Positions 41,062 through 54,073 of a stretch of 64,000 nt of DNA are shown one piece after another; within the stretch, counting starts at the first letter, position 1, and each line of letters starts with the position of its first letter. The notes beneath the pieces are model-generated. The model saw nothing but the letters and a program-made list of their open reading frames with translations. It was not told where the DNA came from and did no database searches. The DNA is from Pollenia angustigena (Eukaryota > Arthropoda > Insecta > Diptera > Polleniidae). A program made the position numbers and the translations under genes. The stretch is taken from positions 53,104,957 through 53,168,956 of the forward strand of contig OV884059.1 of NCBI GenBank assembly GCA_930367215.1, in the 5' to 3' direction.

Positions 41062-44000
41062 TAATATTGGACCTAGAAACATAAAATTCAACATGTAATG
41101 TCCTGAGTGGATAAGAATCTATGAGGAAACTTTTTGTAACTTTTTTGTTCTTTAACTGGTACTTTTTTAATTTCCGTTAGTATTGGACCTATACACATAA
41201 AATTAAACATGCAATGTCCTGAGTGGATGAGAATCTATAAGAGGGAAATTTTGATCCTTTTTTATTCATTAACTGGTACTTTTTGAAGTTTGGTTAGTAT
41301 CGGACCTAGAAAGATGAAATTAAACATGCAAGGTCCTGAGTGGATGAGAATCTGTAAGAGGAATCTTTTTGGTATTTTTGCGTTCTTTCACTGGTACTTT
41401 TTTAAATTTTCGTTATTATTGGTCTTATGAACATAAAATTGAACCTTCAAGGTCCTGAGTGAATAAGAATCTGTAAAAGCGCTTTTTGGTACTTCTTTGT
41501 TTTTTAACTGGTACTTTTTGAATTTCCGTTATTATTGGAACTAGAAACATTAAATTCAATATTCAATGTAATTAGTGGCTAGGAATCTATAAGAGGGACG
41601 TTTTTGGTACTTATTTGTTCTTTAGCTGGTACTTTTTTAATTTCCGTTATTATTGAACCTATAAACTTAAAATTAAACATGTAAGGTCCTGAGTGAATGA
41701 GAATCTGTAAGAGGGCTTTTTGGTACTTTTTTGTTCATTAACTTGTACTTTTTCAATTTTCGTTGGTATTGGACCTAGAAACATGCAATTAAACATGCAA
41801 GGTCTTGAGTGAATGACAATCTGTTAGAGGGATCTTTTTGGTACTTTTTTGTTCATTAACTGTTATTTTTTGAATTTCCATTAGTGTTGGACCTAGAAAC
41901 ATGAAATTAAACATGCAAGGTCTTGAGTGAATGACAATCTGTTAGAGGGATCTTTTTGGTACTTTTTCGATTTTAAATGGTACTTTTTTAAAATTTTCGC
42001 TTATATTGGTCTTATGAACATAAAATTAAACCTGCAAATTCCTGAGTGAATGAGAATCTCTAAAAGCGCATATTGGTACTTTTGAATTCTTAAATTGGTA
42101 CTTTTTGAATATCCGTTATTATTGGACTTAGAAACACAAAATTCAAGATGCAATGCCCTGAGTGGATAAGAATCTGTAAGAGGGCTTTTTGGTACTTTTT
42201 TGTTCATTAACTGGTACTTTTTGAATTTCCATTAGTATTGAACCTAGAAACATTAAATTAAACATGCAAGGTCTTGAGTGAATGATAATCTGTTAGAGGG
42301 ATCTTTTTGGTACTTTTTTGTTCATTAACTGTTATATTTTGAATTTCCATTAGTATTGGACCTAGAAACATGAAATTAAACATGCAAGGTCTTGAGTGAA
42401 TGACAATCTGTTAGAGGGATCTTTTTGGTAATTTTTCGATTTTAACTGGTACTTTTTTTAAATTTTCGCTAATTTTGATCTTACGAACATAAAATTTAAC
42501 CTGCAAGGTCCTGAATAAATGAGAATCCCTAAAAGAGCTTATTGGTACTTTTTGGTTTTTAAACTGGTACTTTTTGAATATCCGTTATTATTTAACTTAG
42601 AAAGATAAAATTTAAGATGCAATGCCCTGAGTGGATAAGAATCTATAAAATTTAAGTTTGTGGTACTTTTTGTTCTTTAACTGGTACTCTTTGAAATCTG
42701 TAAGTATTGGACCTAGAAACATAAAATTAAACATGAAAGGTCCTGAGTGAATGAAAGTCTGTAAGAGCGCTTTTTAGTAAATTTTTGTTCTTTGACAGGT
42801 GCTTTTTGAATTTCCTTTAATATTGAACCTAGAATCATAAAATTTAACATGCATTGTCCTAAGTGGATGAGATTCTATAAGAGGGAAATTTTTGGTACTT
42901 TTTTATTCATTAACTGGTACTTTTTAAATTACCGTAAGTATTGGACCTAGAAAGATAAAATTAAACATTCAAGGTCCTGAGCGAATGAGAATCTGTAAGA
43001 GGGGGTTTGATACTATTTTGTCTTTTAACTGGTACCTTTCAATTTCCGCATTTATTGGATCTAGAAACATAAAATTTAACATACAAGTTCCTGAATGAAT
43101 GAGAATCTGAAGGAGGGATTTTTTATCACTTTTTCGTTCTCTAACTGTTACTTTTTTTAAATAAACTGGTACTTTTTTTAATTTAATATTTATTTTTTTC
43201 CATTAAATAAAAAAAAAAAAAAAAAGCAAATAGGTGTCTGGCACATTTACGAAATTCATCCGTTTTAGGTAGTAAATGGGTAAAACCTGTATTTTGGAAC
43301 TGAAAATACTGAAATTTTTGATACTTTAATGGGGGGAAAAATAGTACCAAGAAAAAGGAAATACGGGAAATTTGACATTTTTCATTAGCTGTTTGGTTCT
43401 ACAACTGGTATTTTTTTTTAATTATCGTTAATATTGACCCTTAAAACATAAGATTCAACATGCAATGCCCTGAGTGGATAAGAATCTACTGCGGAACTCT
43501 TTGGTCCTTTTTTGTTCTTTAACTGGTACTTTTTGAATTTCCGTTAGTATTGGACCTAAAAATATAAAATTCAATATGCAATGTCTTGGGTGGATGAGAA
43601 TCTATAAGAGTGAACTTTTTGGTACTTTTTTATTCATTAATGGTACTTTTTAAATTTCCGTTGGTATTGGACCTAGAAAGATAAAATCAAACATGCAAGG
43701 TCCTGAGTGAATGATAATCTATAAGAGGGAAGTTTTAGGTACTTTTTTGTTCATTAATTGGTTTTTTTTTTAATTTTTGTTAATATTGGTCTTATGAACA
43801 TCAAATTTAACTTTCAAGGTCCTGAGTGAAGAAGAGTCTGTAAAAGCGCTTTTTGGTACTTCTTTGTTTTTTAACTGGTACTTTTTGAATTTCCGTTATT
43901 AATGGAACTAGAAACATAAAATTCAATATGCAATGTAATGAGTGGATAGGAATCTATAACAGGGAAGCTTTTGGTACTTTATTGTTCTTTAGCAGGTATT

Positions 44001-44480
44001 TTTTTAATTTCCGTAAGGATTGGACCTAGAAACATAAAATTTAACATGCAAGGGGCTGAGTGAATGAAAATATGTAAGACGGCTTTTTGGTACTTTTTCG
44101 TTCTTTGACTGGTACTTTTTGAATTTTCGATAATATTAAACCTAGAATAATAACACTCAATATGCAATGTCCTGAGTGGATGAGAATCTATAAAAGGGAA
44201 TTTTTTGGTACTTTTTTTCATTAACAGGTACCCTTTGATTTTCCGTTAGTATTGGACCCAGAAAGATAAAATTAAACATGCTAGGTCCTGAGAGAATGAG
44301 AATCTGTAAGAGGGGTTTTGGTACTATTTTGTTCTTTAAGTGGTACCTTTTTCATTTCCGCATTTATTGGATCTAGAAACATAAAATAAATATGCAAGGT
44401 CCTGAGTGAAAAAGAATCTGTAAGAGGGATTTTTTGGAACTTTTTCGTTCTCTAACTGGTAGGTACTTTGTTTTCTAAAC
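41062..44480. repeat. Degenerate ~117-bp tandem array, about 29 units (copy 1)
   Basis: The unit runs TATTGGACCTAGAAACATAA - AAACATGCAAGGTCCTGAGTG - GAGAATCTGTAAGAGGG - TTTTGGTACTTTTTTG - TTAACTGGTACTTTTTGAA. Starts near 41066, 41183, 41299, 41416, 41532, 41651 and 41768 give the period. A head-like insertion interrupts it at about 43180-43400. The short minus-strand ORFs across it are repeat translations, not genes. Confidence 0.85.
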
Positions 44481-45066
44481 TGGTACTTTTGCTAATTTAA
44501 TATTTATTTTTGTGCAATAAATAAAAAAAAGTAAATAATTGTCTGGTACTTTTACGAAATTCGGCCGTTTAAGGGATGAAAATTGTACCTGTGTTTGTTA
44601 CTTTTTTCAAAAGATTTTTTCTCCATCTATTTATCTTTCATCGCAGAGCCTAAACGTCTGAAGCTTAAATGTTGACATTTGGACCGGAGGCTGGCCTCTC
44701 GCCAACTCGATCCCCAAAACTAAAAGAGAAACAAAAAATTTAACACTTAATGTTGTTCATTAAAAAAAAACAAGAGGACAGGTGTCTGGTACTTTTTCGA
44801 AATTTGGTCCTTTTGGGGAGTAAGCGCGTAAAACCTGTTAATATTTTGGAACCTTTTTGTAACGCCATCTAACTTTTAAACCAAAACATTTTTTTCCTCC
44901 TATGACAAAAACGTACTAAATTATAGGCTCCCACTACAACATTGAAATTTTTGATACATAAATGGGGAGAAAAAAGTATCAAAAAGGATAATACGCGAAA
45001 TTTATTTTCTTTCATTTGCTTTTGTGTTCTACGAGTCGCACTTTTTGAATTTTCCATAATATTTAA
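44481..45066. repeat. Array tail and second head-like module (copy 1)
   Basis: Contains TCATCGCAGAGCCTAAACGTC, similar to the head at 40430, followed by degenerate GGTACTTTTTCGAAATTTGG phrases. Non-coding. Confidence 0.55.
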
Positions 45067-45074
45067 CTTGGAAG

Positions 45075-46313
45075 CGGGTTAACGTTGGAAATTTTCGAAA
45101 AGGGTAACAAAAAGGGGATTTTCCAGAAAAAGGGGTCAAAAAAGGGTATTTCAATAAAAAAAAGGGTCAACATTTTTAAAAGCAGTATTTCCCAGTTAAA
45201 TATATATAAAAAGACCAAGTTTTTTTTTATAAACAAAAAAAAAATATTTATTTCAGGTAGGCAGTGCTTAAAAAACTTTATTTGTTTATGAAATGCCCTT
45301 TCCTGTTTTTAACACTTGACAAAAAGTTTGTTCTTCATCATTATAGCTCATTTTTTTTAATACTTTTTATGTTATATTCCGAAATTTTTTTTTACCTATT
45401 TAGCGATTTCAAATAAGTTTTTGGTTTTGTTTCCAATTTTGCAATCGTTGGCGAATTTTTTCCTGCAAGTTTTGTGATTCTTTAAAGCTTATCGCTGTTA
45501 CCAAATATTTGTGAATTTCAGCAATTTTTACTGAATTTTTTTCATTCCTGTTAGTTTTAGGGACTTTTAATCAATTTGATGGCGCTATTTTTGCAAAATT
45601 TTTCGAGTTTCTAAATTTTTGCGAAGCTTTCTTGCTCTTTGAGGCAATCCTCACCGTTTTAAAAATGGTCCCATACATAAACCGATGTCACCTTTTTTAC
45701 AGGGCTCTCTTAATATTGTCGATTTTAAAGGGGGCAAAAAGTTCAATGCCTTATGACATTATTAAGGATGAAGTTTTTAGCATAAAACTTGCTACTCTAT
45801 AAGAGAGCAAAACATTTATAAGAAACGAACACCTAATTGCATTTTTTAAATAAAATGTCACATTGTTTTTAAAAAGAAATCACCATAAGTTATTCAATAA
45901 ATAAAACATAACAAATATGTATATGAGTTATTTTTGCTATAAGGGAAAACGTACTTTAATTTGTACTTTACTATCGAAAATCTAATTTAGACGTCGTACA
46001 AAATCTCTTAACACAAATCTTTTTACGAATACTAACTGGTTTTTAGGAATTTGCGTTCTATATTTTGGTATTAAATCTTCACTTGAAGTCCATTTCTCCA
46101 TCTCCGCTTATTTCGAAAACATTTTTTAGCACTAACGTCCAGCATTGTTGACAAAAAACAAAATGTGAGTGCTATTTCCAAAAAAGGGGCAAAAAGTGTC
46201 ACAAAATAGGTGAAAATGATACAAAAGTATAATTTAAAAAAAGGGTCATAAATGGTATCAAGACCGTCGAAAAAGGGTCAAATTGATACTTTAGTATCAC
46301 AACGGTAACGCTG
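45075..46313. mobile_element. hAT-like non-autonomous element, 1239 bp, 8-bp TSD (copy 1)
   Basis: Flanked by CTTGGAAG at 45067-45074 and 46314-46321. The termini are imperfect inverted repeats (CGGGTTAACGTTG at left; right end read inwards CAGCGTTACCGTTG). Subterminal AAAAAGGGGTCAAAAAAGGG-like motifs occur at both ends. No transposase ORF. The 8-bp duplication and terminal pattern point to hAT. Confidence 0.75.
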
Positions 46314-46506
46314 CTTGGAAGTACAAAATTATAGGTGCAAAGTTCTGTGTCAATATCAACCTATGACACGAAAAATGTTGGAACTAATTTGCTAAAACCT
46401 TTTAACATACACTTTGGCATATAAATATGTTCATGAAAGAAAAGGCGTGATAACAAAGTAGCGGGTTAAATGCTAAAATTTAAACGAGTATGTCCATGAA
46501 GGAAAA

Positions 46507-48408
46507 AACCCAGTTACTGACGCGTTACGCAAACGGGCGAGAAACGAATGTGCCAGAGTACTCAGACGTGAAAAAACTTCTTTACGAACAGCGTCTGCGT
46601 GCTAAGGTCCTCGCTGCACCTCGGGGTAGTAAGACCTTTTGGTAATTTGTTAAAAGGGTAAGGAATAATACTAGTTCATCCATTCCAACCCTTATAATGA
46701 ATGATCAAATATTCACGGACCCTGTTGATAAGGCCAACCTTTTTGCTGACATGTTTGCAAAGAATGCATACCTGCCGGAGGGCAATCAACCACTGCCCGA
46801 ACTCGAAGGGGTATCCGTTACTATGTCCAATATATTTTTTCGAGCGCGTGCAGTTAAAAGGGTCCTTGAGGATCTCAACGTTAACAAGTCCCCGGGGCCG
46901 GATGGTGTTACGGCTTTAGTCTTGAAGAAGTGTGCATTGTCATTGTCTCGTCCTTTAGCAAAATTGTTTAGCTACTCGTACCGGGTGGGAGTTTTTCCTT
47001 CTTGCTGGAAGGTAGCCAACGTCCAGCCAATCCCAAAAAAGGGTGAGGCTATAAGCCCCGAAAACTACCGACCAATAGCAATTTGCTCTACGCTCTCGAA
47101 GGTCATGGAGAGCATGATCAATCACCACTTGGTAAATTATCTGGAGTCCAATTCACTTTTGTGTGACAGACAGTATGGCTTTCGTAGAAGTCGTTCTACG
47201 GGAGACCTGTTAGCGTTTCTTTCGGAACGTTGGAGTCGTTCTATTCACCAATTTGGAGAAAGCAAAGTGGTTGCTCTAGATATTTCAAAGCGTTTGATCG
47301 TGTGTGGCACGGTGCACTCGTTTCAAAGCTTATTGCGTTTGGTGTTGGTAGCGATTTCTCTCGATTTATATCGAGCTTTCTCAAGGACCGCTCTATACGA
47401 GTTGTTATAGATGGGTTCTCATCGGAGGAGTTTAATTTGAATTCAGGTGTACCGCAGGGCTCCGTTCTTTCTCCTACACTTTTTCTTATTTTTCTTAACG
47501 ACCTCCTTTGTCTAACTTCCAATCCTATCTATTCTTTCGCAGATGACAGCAGCATCTGTCATTCATTTTCCTTTGATCATAGACCAAGCCTTACTGAGGT
47601 GGAAGCTATGAGACGGAATATGAATGACACACTCAATCTTGACCTTACGACCACCTCCGAGTGGGGTCTTGCGAATAGGGTCGATTTTAATGCTCGTAAG
47701 ACTCAATGTTGCATGTTGACCCACAGACGTCGTGTGGAGTCAGCGTCATCTGTATCCATGGGAGGTATAACTATTGAAGAATCAGACACTCTTGATGTTC
47801 TGGGCATGAAAATTCAATGTGATGTTCGTTGGAACCAACATGTCTTTCAAGTGTCGAAAGAAGCATTCAAGTGTCTTGGTTTCTTGAAACGGTGCAAGAA
47901 CTACTTCACTCCGTCTGATCTCTTCACTATTTATACCGCTTATATCCGACCGAAAATGGAATACAACTCTCATATCTGGGCAGGTGCTTCAAGGTCTATC
48001 TTGAAGCTTCTGGATCGGGTGCAAAGGAGTGCGTTGAAGCTCATCAATGACAGTAGGGTATCCAGCTCTATTGACTCTTTGGAGCATCGTCGGAATGTGA
48101 GTTGTGTGACATTGTTCTATCGATATTACCACGGAAGATGCTCAGCTGAGGTGGGCGAACTCATCCCTGAGACGCGGGTGCATGCCCGTAGTACTCGCCT
48201 TTCCAGCAGATCACATCCTTTTGTTGTCGACTGTCCAATGCATCGCACAACGCATTACAGAGAAAATTCGTTTCTTGGTCGAACTAGCCGTATGTGGAAT
48301 GGACTCCCGGCAGAGGTCTTCCCAGTCGGATACAATTTGGAAAAATTCAAATTAAATGTCCACAAACACTACTCCCTCTTTCCTTCTCCCCATAACCTAT
48401 TTTCCTAA
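46507..48408 (+). pseudogene. Jockey-like LINE reverse transcriptase (copy 1)
   Basis: RT domains in order: NKSPGPDGVTALVLKKC, FPSCWKVANVQPIPKKGE, ENYRPIAICSTLSKVMESM, DRQYGFRRSRSTGD, VVALDISK, then SGVPQGSVLSPTLFLIFLND and catalytic SFADDSS. The C-terminal region ends with FYRYYHGRC, LGRTSRMWNGLP and HKHYSLFPSPHNLFS. Two lesions: a TAA at about 46643-46645 (private to this copy) and a 1-nt deletion after VVALDISK at about 47290 (shared with copy 2) that splits the frame. The endonuclease and ORF1 are absent by truncation. No activity expected. Confidence 0.9.
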
Positions 48409-48458
48409 TTCAAACACAATGCATTGCATTAGTAGGGGGCATCCCCTGAGTGTTGGAT

Positions 48459-48490
<32 letters not shown>
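46507..48490 (+). mobile_element. Jockey-like LINE, 5'-truncated, poly(A), 19-bp TSD (copy 1)
   Basis: Bounded by GTATGTCCATGAAGGAAAA at 46488-46506 and 48491-48509. It ends in a 31-nt poly(A) at 48460-48490. The 5' end is truncated within ORF2 before the RT, as is normal for target-primed insertion. Confidence 0.9.
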
Positions 48491-48493
<3 letters not shown>

Positions 48494-48509
48494 TGTCCAT
48501 GAAGGAAAA

Positions 48510-49241
48510 GAAGGCGTTAACGAAGTAGCGGGTTAAATGCTAGTATAATATAAATTTAAACCTTATACATGCTGATGCAATAAAGTTTCTATTTTAATAA
48601 CCATAGTACATGGTTTATTCAATGTTTTGATAACATTTACTGCCTGTTTAACGATATCGAACGGCATCGTTCGCATAGAAAATTACATTTAAAACAAAAA
48701 CAAAAATCGAACATTGTTCGATTTTTTTCTAGTTTAATAACCATACCATATACCATAAACCCATTCCATAACAACCCATAGAATATTATACAATATCAAC
48801 TATTTATATAATTAAAAACAACAACAAAAATCACAAACTATACTTACTTATATAATTCACTTTTTATATTAAATATTAAAAAATTAATGTATAACATAAA
48901 CTTAAAGTCGCTTATGCCAACTAAATAATTAATCTGATACATTTTAAACTTTTTTCTTTGATTTATGTATGTGTGTTGCTAAAAATTTCATTTGTTTATA
49001 TTAACTAACTCGTAGTGTTTGTTTAATATATCGTATTACATTTCTTCAAAAATTAAAATTATACAAACTGGATATTTATAATTATGTATAATCAATTAAG
49101 CCAACAATTGTTTATATATATATATGTATGTAATGCGCAATTAGCATTATTTTTTAAAGTTTTTTTTGTTTTGTTGTTACTTAATTTTAAGATTTCATAT
49201 TATGACGAAATTCTTATAACCTTTAATATTAATCCTTATCT
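48510..49241. other. AT-rich DNA between LINEs (copy 1)
   Basis: Starts with GAAGGCGTTAACGAAGTAGCGGG, a near-repeat of the sequence just before the LINE insertion (46443-46475). The rest is AT-rich and related to 39935-40384 and 61080-61230. No gene. Confidence 0.5.
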
Positions 49242-49251
49242 ACAACAACTT

Positions 49252-50056
49252 AGGTAGGAAGGTAGGTAGGTAGAAAGGCCGGTGTGAAGTTTCTTTCACA
49301 CCTTCACCCAGAGACCAATATGGTCCATTGTGACGCCTTAATTAGAGATAGCTAAGAAGGTATAAAGTAGGTGAAATAAGCAGCAAAAGCAAAAAAGACA
49401 GATCCGCAAGATAGGTAGAAAAGAAAGGAAAGAAAAGAAGGTAAAGGACCAACCCCGAGAGAAATCCCACTTAAACCAAATCCGCCCTACGTGTGGTTAG
49501 CACCCAGTCTCCCCTCGCGCAGCCAGGCCATCCCCATTACGAATCCTATCAGATTCTCGAGTCCGCAACCCGAGACATCCCCTAATTCGCCCAGAAATCT
49601 ACTGCCCAGCCACCTCAACCTGCTACCCTGCAACCTGGGACAGTGGCACAGAAAGTGCTCAACTGACTCCAACTCCTCAGGGTCCTCGCACAACCTGCAT
49701 ATATCCGACAAGTCGGATCCCATCCTCACCGCCATCCTGCCTATCATACAGTGGCCCGTGATAATTCCTAACATGGTCCTAACGCAGACCCTGCTCCTGC
49801 CCAACAGCGACACCGAATCGGACTTCCTAAGCACCGGCCACAGTGTCCGTGATACCCGACAGTCCGTTCGGCTCCCCCAGGCCCGATTGGTCACGCTCAG
49901 TATCCATTCCCTAATTCTACCAAAATAGAAGCCCAACGGAGGCCTAACCGCCTCCACACAGTCAGGATCCTCCATCTCTGAGCCCTGTCTTGCCAACTCA
50001 GCAGCAATCAGGCGGCAATGAGGCCTATGTCGCAATGACCCGGCACCCAGCATAAC
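49252..50056 (-). pseudogene. LOA-like LINE 3' end, truncated by duplication (copy 1)
   Basis: Minus-strand coding 50089-49487 encodes the LOA C-terminus: RPPLGFYFGRIREWILSV, RTMLGIITGHC, a CRLCEDPEE-SVEHFLCHCPRL zinc motif and GFVMGMAWLREG. It is followed by a 3' UTR ending in a CTACCTACC-type tail. The sequence is cut at 50056 by the tandem-duplication junction; the first residues of the frame (MLNFMFLGP) come from the satellite array beyond. The TSD half ACAACAACTT lies at 49242-49251. Confidence 0.85.
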
Positions 50057-53000
50057 TAATATTGGACCTAGAAACATAAAATTCAACATGTAATGTCCTG
50101 AGTGGATAAGAATCTATGAGGAAACTTTTTGGTACTTTTTTGTTCTTTAACTGGTACTTTTTTAATTTCCGTTAGTATTGGACCTATACACATAAAATTA
50201 AACATGCAATGTCCTGAGTGGATGAGAATCTATAAGAGGGAAATTTTGATCCTTTTTTATTCATTAACTGGTACTTTTTGAAGTTTGGTTAGTATCGGAC
50301 CTAGAAAGATGAAATTAAACATGCAAGGTCCTGAGTGGATGAGAATCTGTAAGAGGAATCTTTTTGGTATTTTTGCGTTCTTTCACTGGTACTTTTTTAA
50401 ATTTTCGTTATTATTGGTCTTATGAACATAAAATTGAACCTTCAAGGTCCTGAGTGAATAAGAATCTGTAAAAGCGCTTTTTGGTACTTCTTTGTTTTTT
50501 AACTGGTACTTTTTGAATTTCCGTTATTATTGGAACTAGAAACATTAAATTCAATATTCAATGTAATTAGTGGCTAGGAATCTATAAGAGGGAAGTTTTT
50601 GGTACTTTTTTGTTCTTTAGCTGGTACATTTTTAATTTCCGTTATTATTGAACCTATAAACTTAAAATTAAACATGTAAGGTCCTGAGTGAATGAGAATC
50701 TGTAAGAGGGCTTTTTGGTACTTTTTTGTTCATTAACTTGTACTTTTTCAATTTTCGTTGGTATTGGACCTAGAAACATGCAATTAAACATGCAAGGTCT
50801 TGAGTGAATGACAATCGGTTAGAGGGATCTTTTTGGTACTTTTTTGTTCATTAACTGTTATTTTTTGAATTTCCATTAGTGTTGGACCTAGAAACATGAA
50901 ATTAAACATGCAAGTTCTTGAGTGAATGACAATCTGTTAGAGGGATCTTTTTGGTACTTTTTCGATTTTAAATGGTACTTTTTTAAAATTTTCGCTTATA
51001 TTGGTCTTATGAACATAAAATTAAACCTGCAAATTCCTGAGTGAATGAGAATCTCTAAAAGCGCATATTGGTACTTTTGAATTCTTAAATTGGTACTTTT
51101 TGAATATCCGTTATTATTGGACTTAGAAACACAAAATTCAAGATGCAATGCCCTGAGTGGATAAGAATCTGTAAGAGGGCTTTTTGGTACTTTTTTGTTC
51201 ATTAACTGGTACTTTTTGAATTTCCATTAGTATTGAACCTAGAAACATTAAATTAAACATGCAAGGTCTTGAGTGAATGATAATCTGTTAGAGGGATCTT
51301 TTTGGTACTTTTTTGTTCATTAACTGTTATATTTTGAATTTCCATTAGTATTGGACCTAGAAACATGAAATTAAACATGCAAGGTCTTGAGTGAATGACA
51401 ATCTGTTAGAGGGATCTTTTTGGTAATTTTTCGATTTTAACTGGTACTTTTTTTAAATTTTCGCTAATTTTGATCTTACGAACATAAAATTTAACCTGCA
51501 AGGTCCTGAATAAATGAGAATCCCTAAAAGAGCTTATTGGTACTTTTTGGTTTTTAAACTGGTACTTTTTGAATATCCGTTATTATTTAACTTAGAAAGA
51601 TAAAATTTAAGATGCAATGCCCTGAGTGGATAAGAATCTATAAAATTTAAGTTTGTGGTACTTTTTGTTCTTTAACTGGTACTCTTTGAAATCTGTAAGT
51701 ATTGGACCTAGAAACATAAAATTAAACATGAAAGGTCCTGAGTGAATGAAAGTCTGTAAGAGCGCTTTTTAGTAAATTTTTGTTCTTTGACAGGTGCTTT
51801 TTGAATTTCCTTTAATATTGAACCTAGAATCATAAAATTTAACATGCATTGTCCTAAGTGGATGAGATTCTATAAGAGGGAAATTTTTGGTACTTTTTTA
51901 TTCATTAACTGGTACTTTTTAAATTACCGTTAGTATTGGACCTAGAAAGATAAAATTAAACATTCAAGGTCCTGAGCGAATGAGAATCTGTAAGAGGGGG
52001 TTTGATACTATTTTGTCTTTTAACTGGTACCTTTCAATTTCCGCATTTATTGGATCTAGAAACATAAAATTTAACATACAAGTTCCTGAATGAATGAGAA
52101 TCTGAAGGAGGGATTTTTTATCACTTTTTCGTTCTCTAACTGTTACTTTTTTTAAATAAACTGGTACTTTTTTTAATTTAATATTTATTTTTTTCCATTA
52201 AATAAAAAAAAAAAAAAAAAGCAAATAGGTGTCTGGCACATTTACGAAATTCATCCGTTTTAGGTAGTAAATGGGTAAAACCTGTATTTTGGAACTGAAA
52301 ATACTGAAATTTTTGATACTTAAATGGGGGGAAAAAAATAGTACCAAAAAAAAAGGAAATACGGGAAATTTGACATTTTTCATTAGCTGTTTGGTTCTAC
52401 AACTGGTATTTTTTTTTTAATTATCGTTAATATTGACCCTTAAAACATAAGATTCAACATGCAATGCCCTGAGTGGATAAGAATCTATTGCGGAACTCTT
52501 TGGTCCTTTTTTGTTCTTTAACTGGTACTTTTTGAATTTCCGTTAGTATTGGACCTACAAATATAAAATTCAATATGCAATGTCTTGGGTGGATGAGAAT
52601 CTATAAGAGTGAACTTTTTGGTACTTTTTTATTCATTAATGGTACTTTTTAAATTTCCGTTGGTATTGGACCTAGAAAGATAAAATCAAACATGCAAGGT
52701 CCTGAGTGAATGATAATCTATAAGAGGGAAGTTTTTGGTACTTTTTTGTTCATTAATTGGTTTTTTTTTTAATTTTTGTTAATATTGGTCTTATGAACAT
52801 CAAATTTAACTTTCAAGGTCCTGAGTGAAGAAGAGTCTGTAAAAGCGCTTTTTGGTACTTCTTTGTTTTTTAACTGGTACTTTTTGAATTTCCGTTATTA
52901 ATGGAACTAGAAACATAAAATTCAATATGCAATGTAATGAGTGGATAGGAATCTATAACAGGGAAGCTTTTGGTACTTTATTGTTCTTTAGCAGGTATTT

Positions 53001-53480
53001 TTTTAATTTCCGTAAGGATTGGACCTAGAAACATAAAATTTAACATGCAAGGGGCTGAGTGAATGAAAATATGTAAGACGGCTTTTTGGTACTTTTTCGT
53101 TCTTTGACTGGTACTTTTTGAATTTTCGATAATATTAAACCTAGAATAATAACACTCAATATGCAATGTCCTGAGTGGATGAGAATCTATAAAAGGGAAT
53201 TTTTTGGTACTTTTTTTCATTAACAGGTACCTTTTGATTTTCCGTTAGTATTGGACCCAGAAAGATAAAATTAAACATGCTAGGTCCTGAGAGAATGAGA
53301 ATCTGTAAGAGGGGTTTTGGTACTATTTTGTTCTTTAAGTGGTACCTTTTTCATTTCCGCATTTATTGGATCTAGAAACATAAAATAAATATGCAAGGTC
53401 CTGAGTGAAAAAGAATCTGTAAGAGGGATTTTTTGGAACTTTTTCGTTCTCTAACTGGTAGGTACTTTGTTTTCTAAACT
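50057..53480. repeat. Degenerate ~117-bp tandem array (copy 2)
   Basis: Near-identical copy of 41062-44480, including the head-like interruption at about 52180-52400. Confidence 0.85.
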
Positions 53481-54065
53481 GGTACTTTTGCTAATTTAAT
53501 ATTTATTTTTGTGCAATAAATAAAAAAAAGTAAATAATTGTCTGGTACTTTTACGAAATTCGGCCGTTTAAGGGATGAAAATTGTACCTGTGTTTGTTAC
53601 TTTTTTCAAAAGATTTTTTCTCCATCTATTTATCTTTCATCGCAGAGCCTAAACGTCTGAAGCTTAAATGTTGACATTTGGACCGGAGGCTGGCCTCTCG
53701 CCAACTCGATCCCCAAAACTAAAAGAGAAACAAAAAATTTAACACTTAATGTTGTTCATTAAAAAAAAACAAGAGGACAGGTGTCTGGTACTTTTTCGAA
53801 ATTTGGTCCTTTTGGGGAGTAAGCGCGTAAAACCTGTTAATATTTTGGAACCTTTTTGTAACGCCATCTAACTTTTAAACCAAAACATTTTTTTCCTCCT
53901 ATGACAAAAACGTACTAAATTATAGGCTCCCACTACAACATTGAAATGTTTGATACATAAATGGGGAGAAAAAAGTATCAAAAAGGATAATACGCGAAAT
54001 TTATTTTCTTTCATTTGCTTTTGTGTTCTACGAGTCGCACTTTTTGAATATTCCATAATATTTAA
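53481..54065. repeat. Array tail and second head-like module (copy 2)
   Basis: Copy of 44481-45066, non-coding. Confidence 0.55.
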
Positions 54066-54073
54066 CTTGGAAG

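Larger units (their letters stand above)
41062..50056. repeat. ~9-kb tandem duplication, unit 1
   Basis: Covers the array, hAT-like element, Jockey-like LINE and the 3' part of a LOA-like LINE. It is repeated at 50057-59025. The offset drifts from 8995 to 8969 through small indels. The junction ATAAC/TAATATTGG at 50056/50057 shows no microhomology. Confidence 0.93.

Noticed and set aside
42001..44221. Small minus-strand ORFs in the 117-bp array (also in the second copy)
   Set aside because: Repeat translations without start context, domains or conservation beyond the DNA repeat.
49491..49928. 145-codon plus-strand ORF (copy at 58460-58897)
   Set aside because: Antisense of the LOA C-terminal coding region, which has clear zinc-motif homology.
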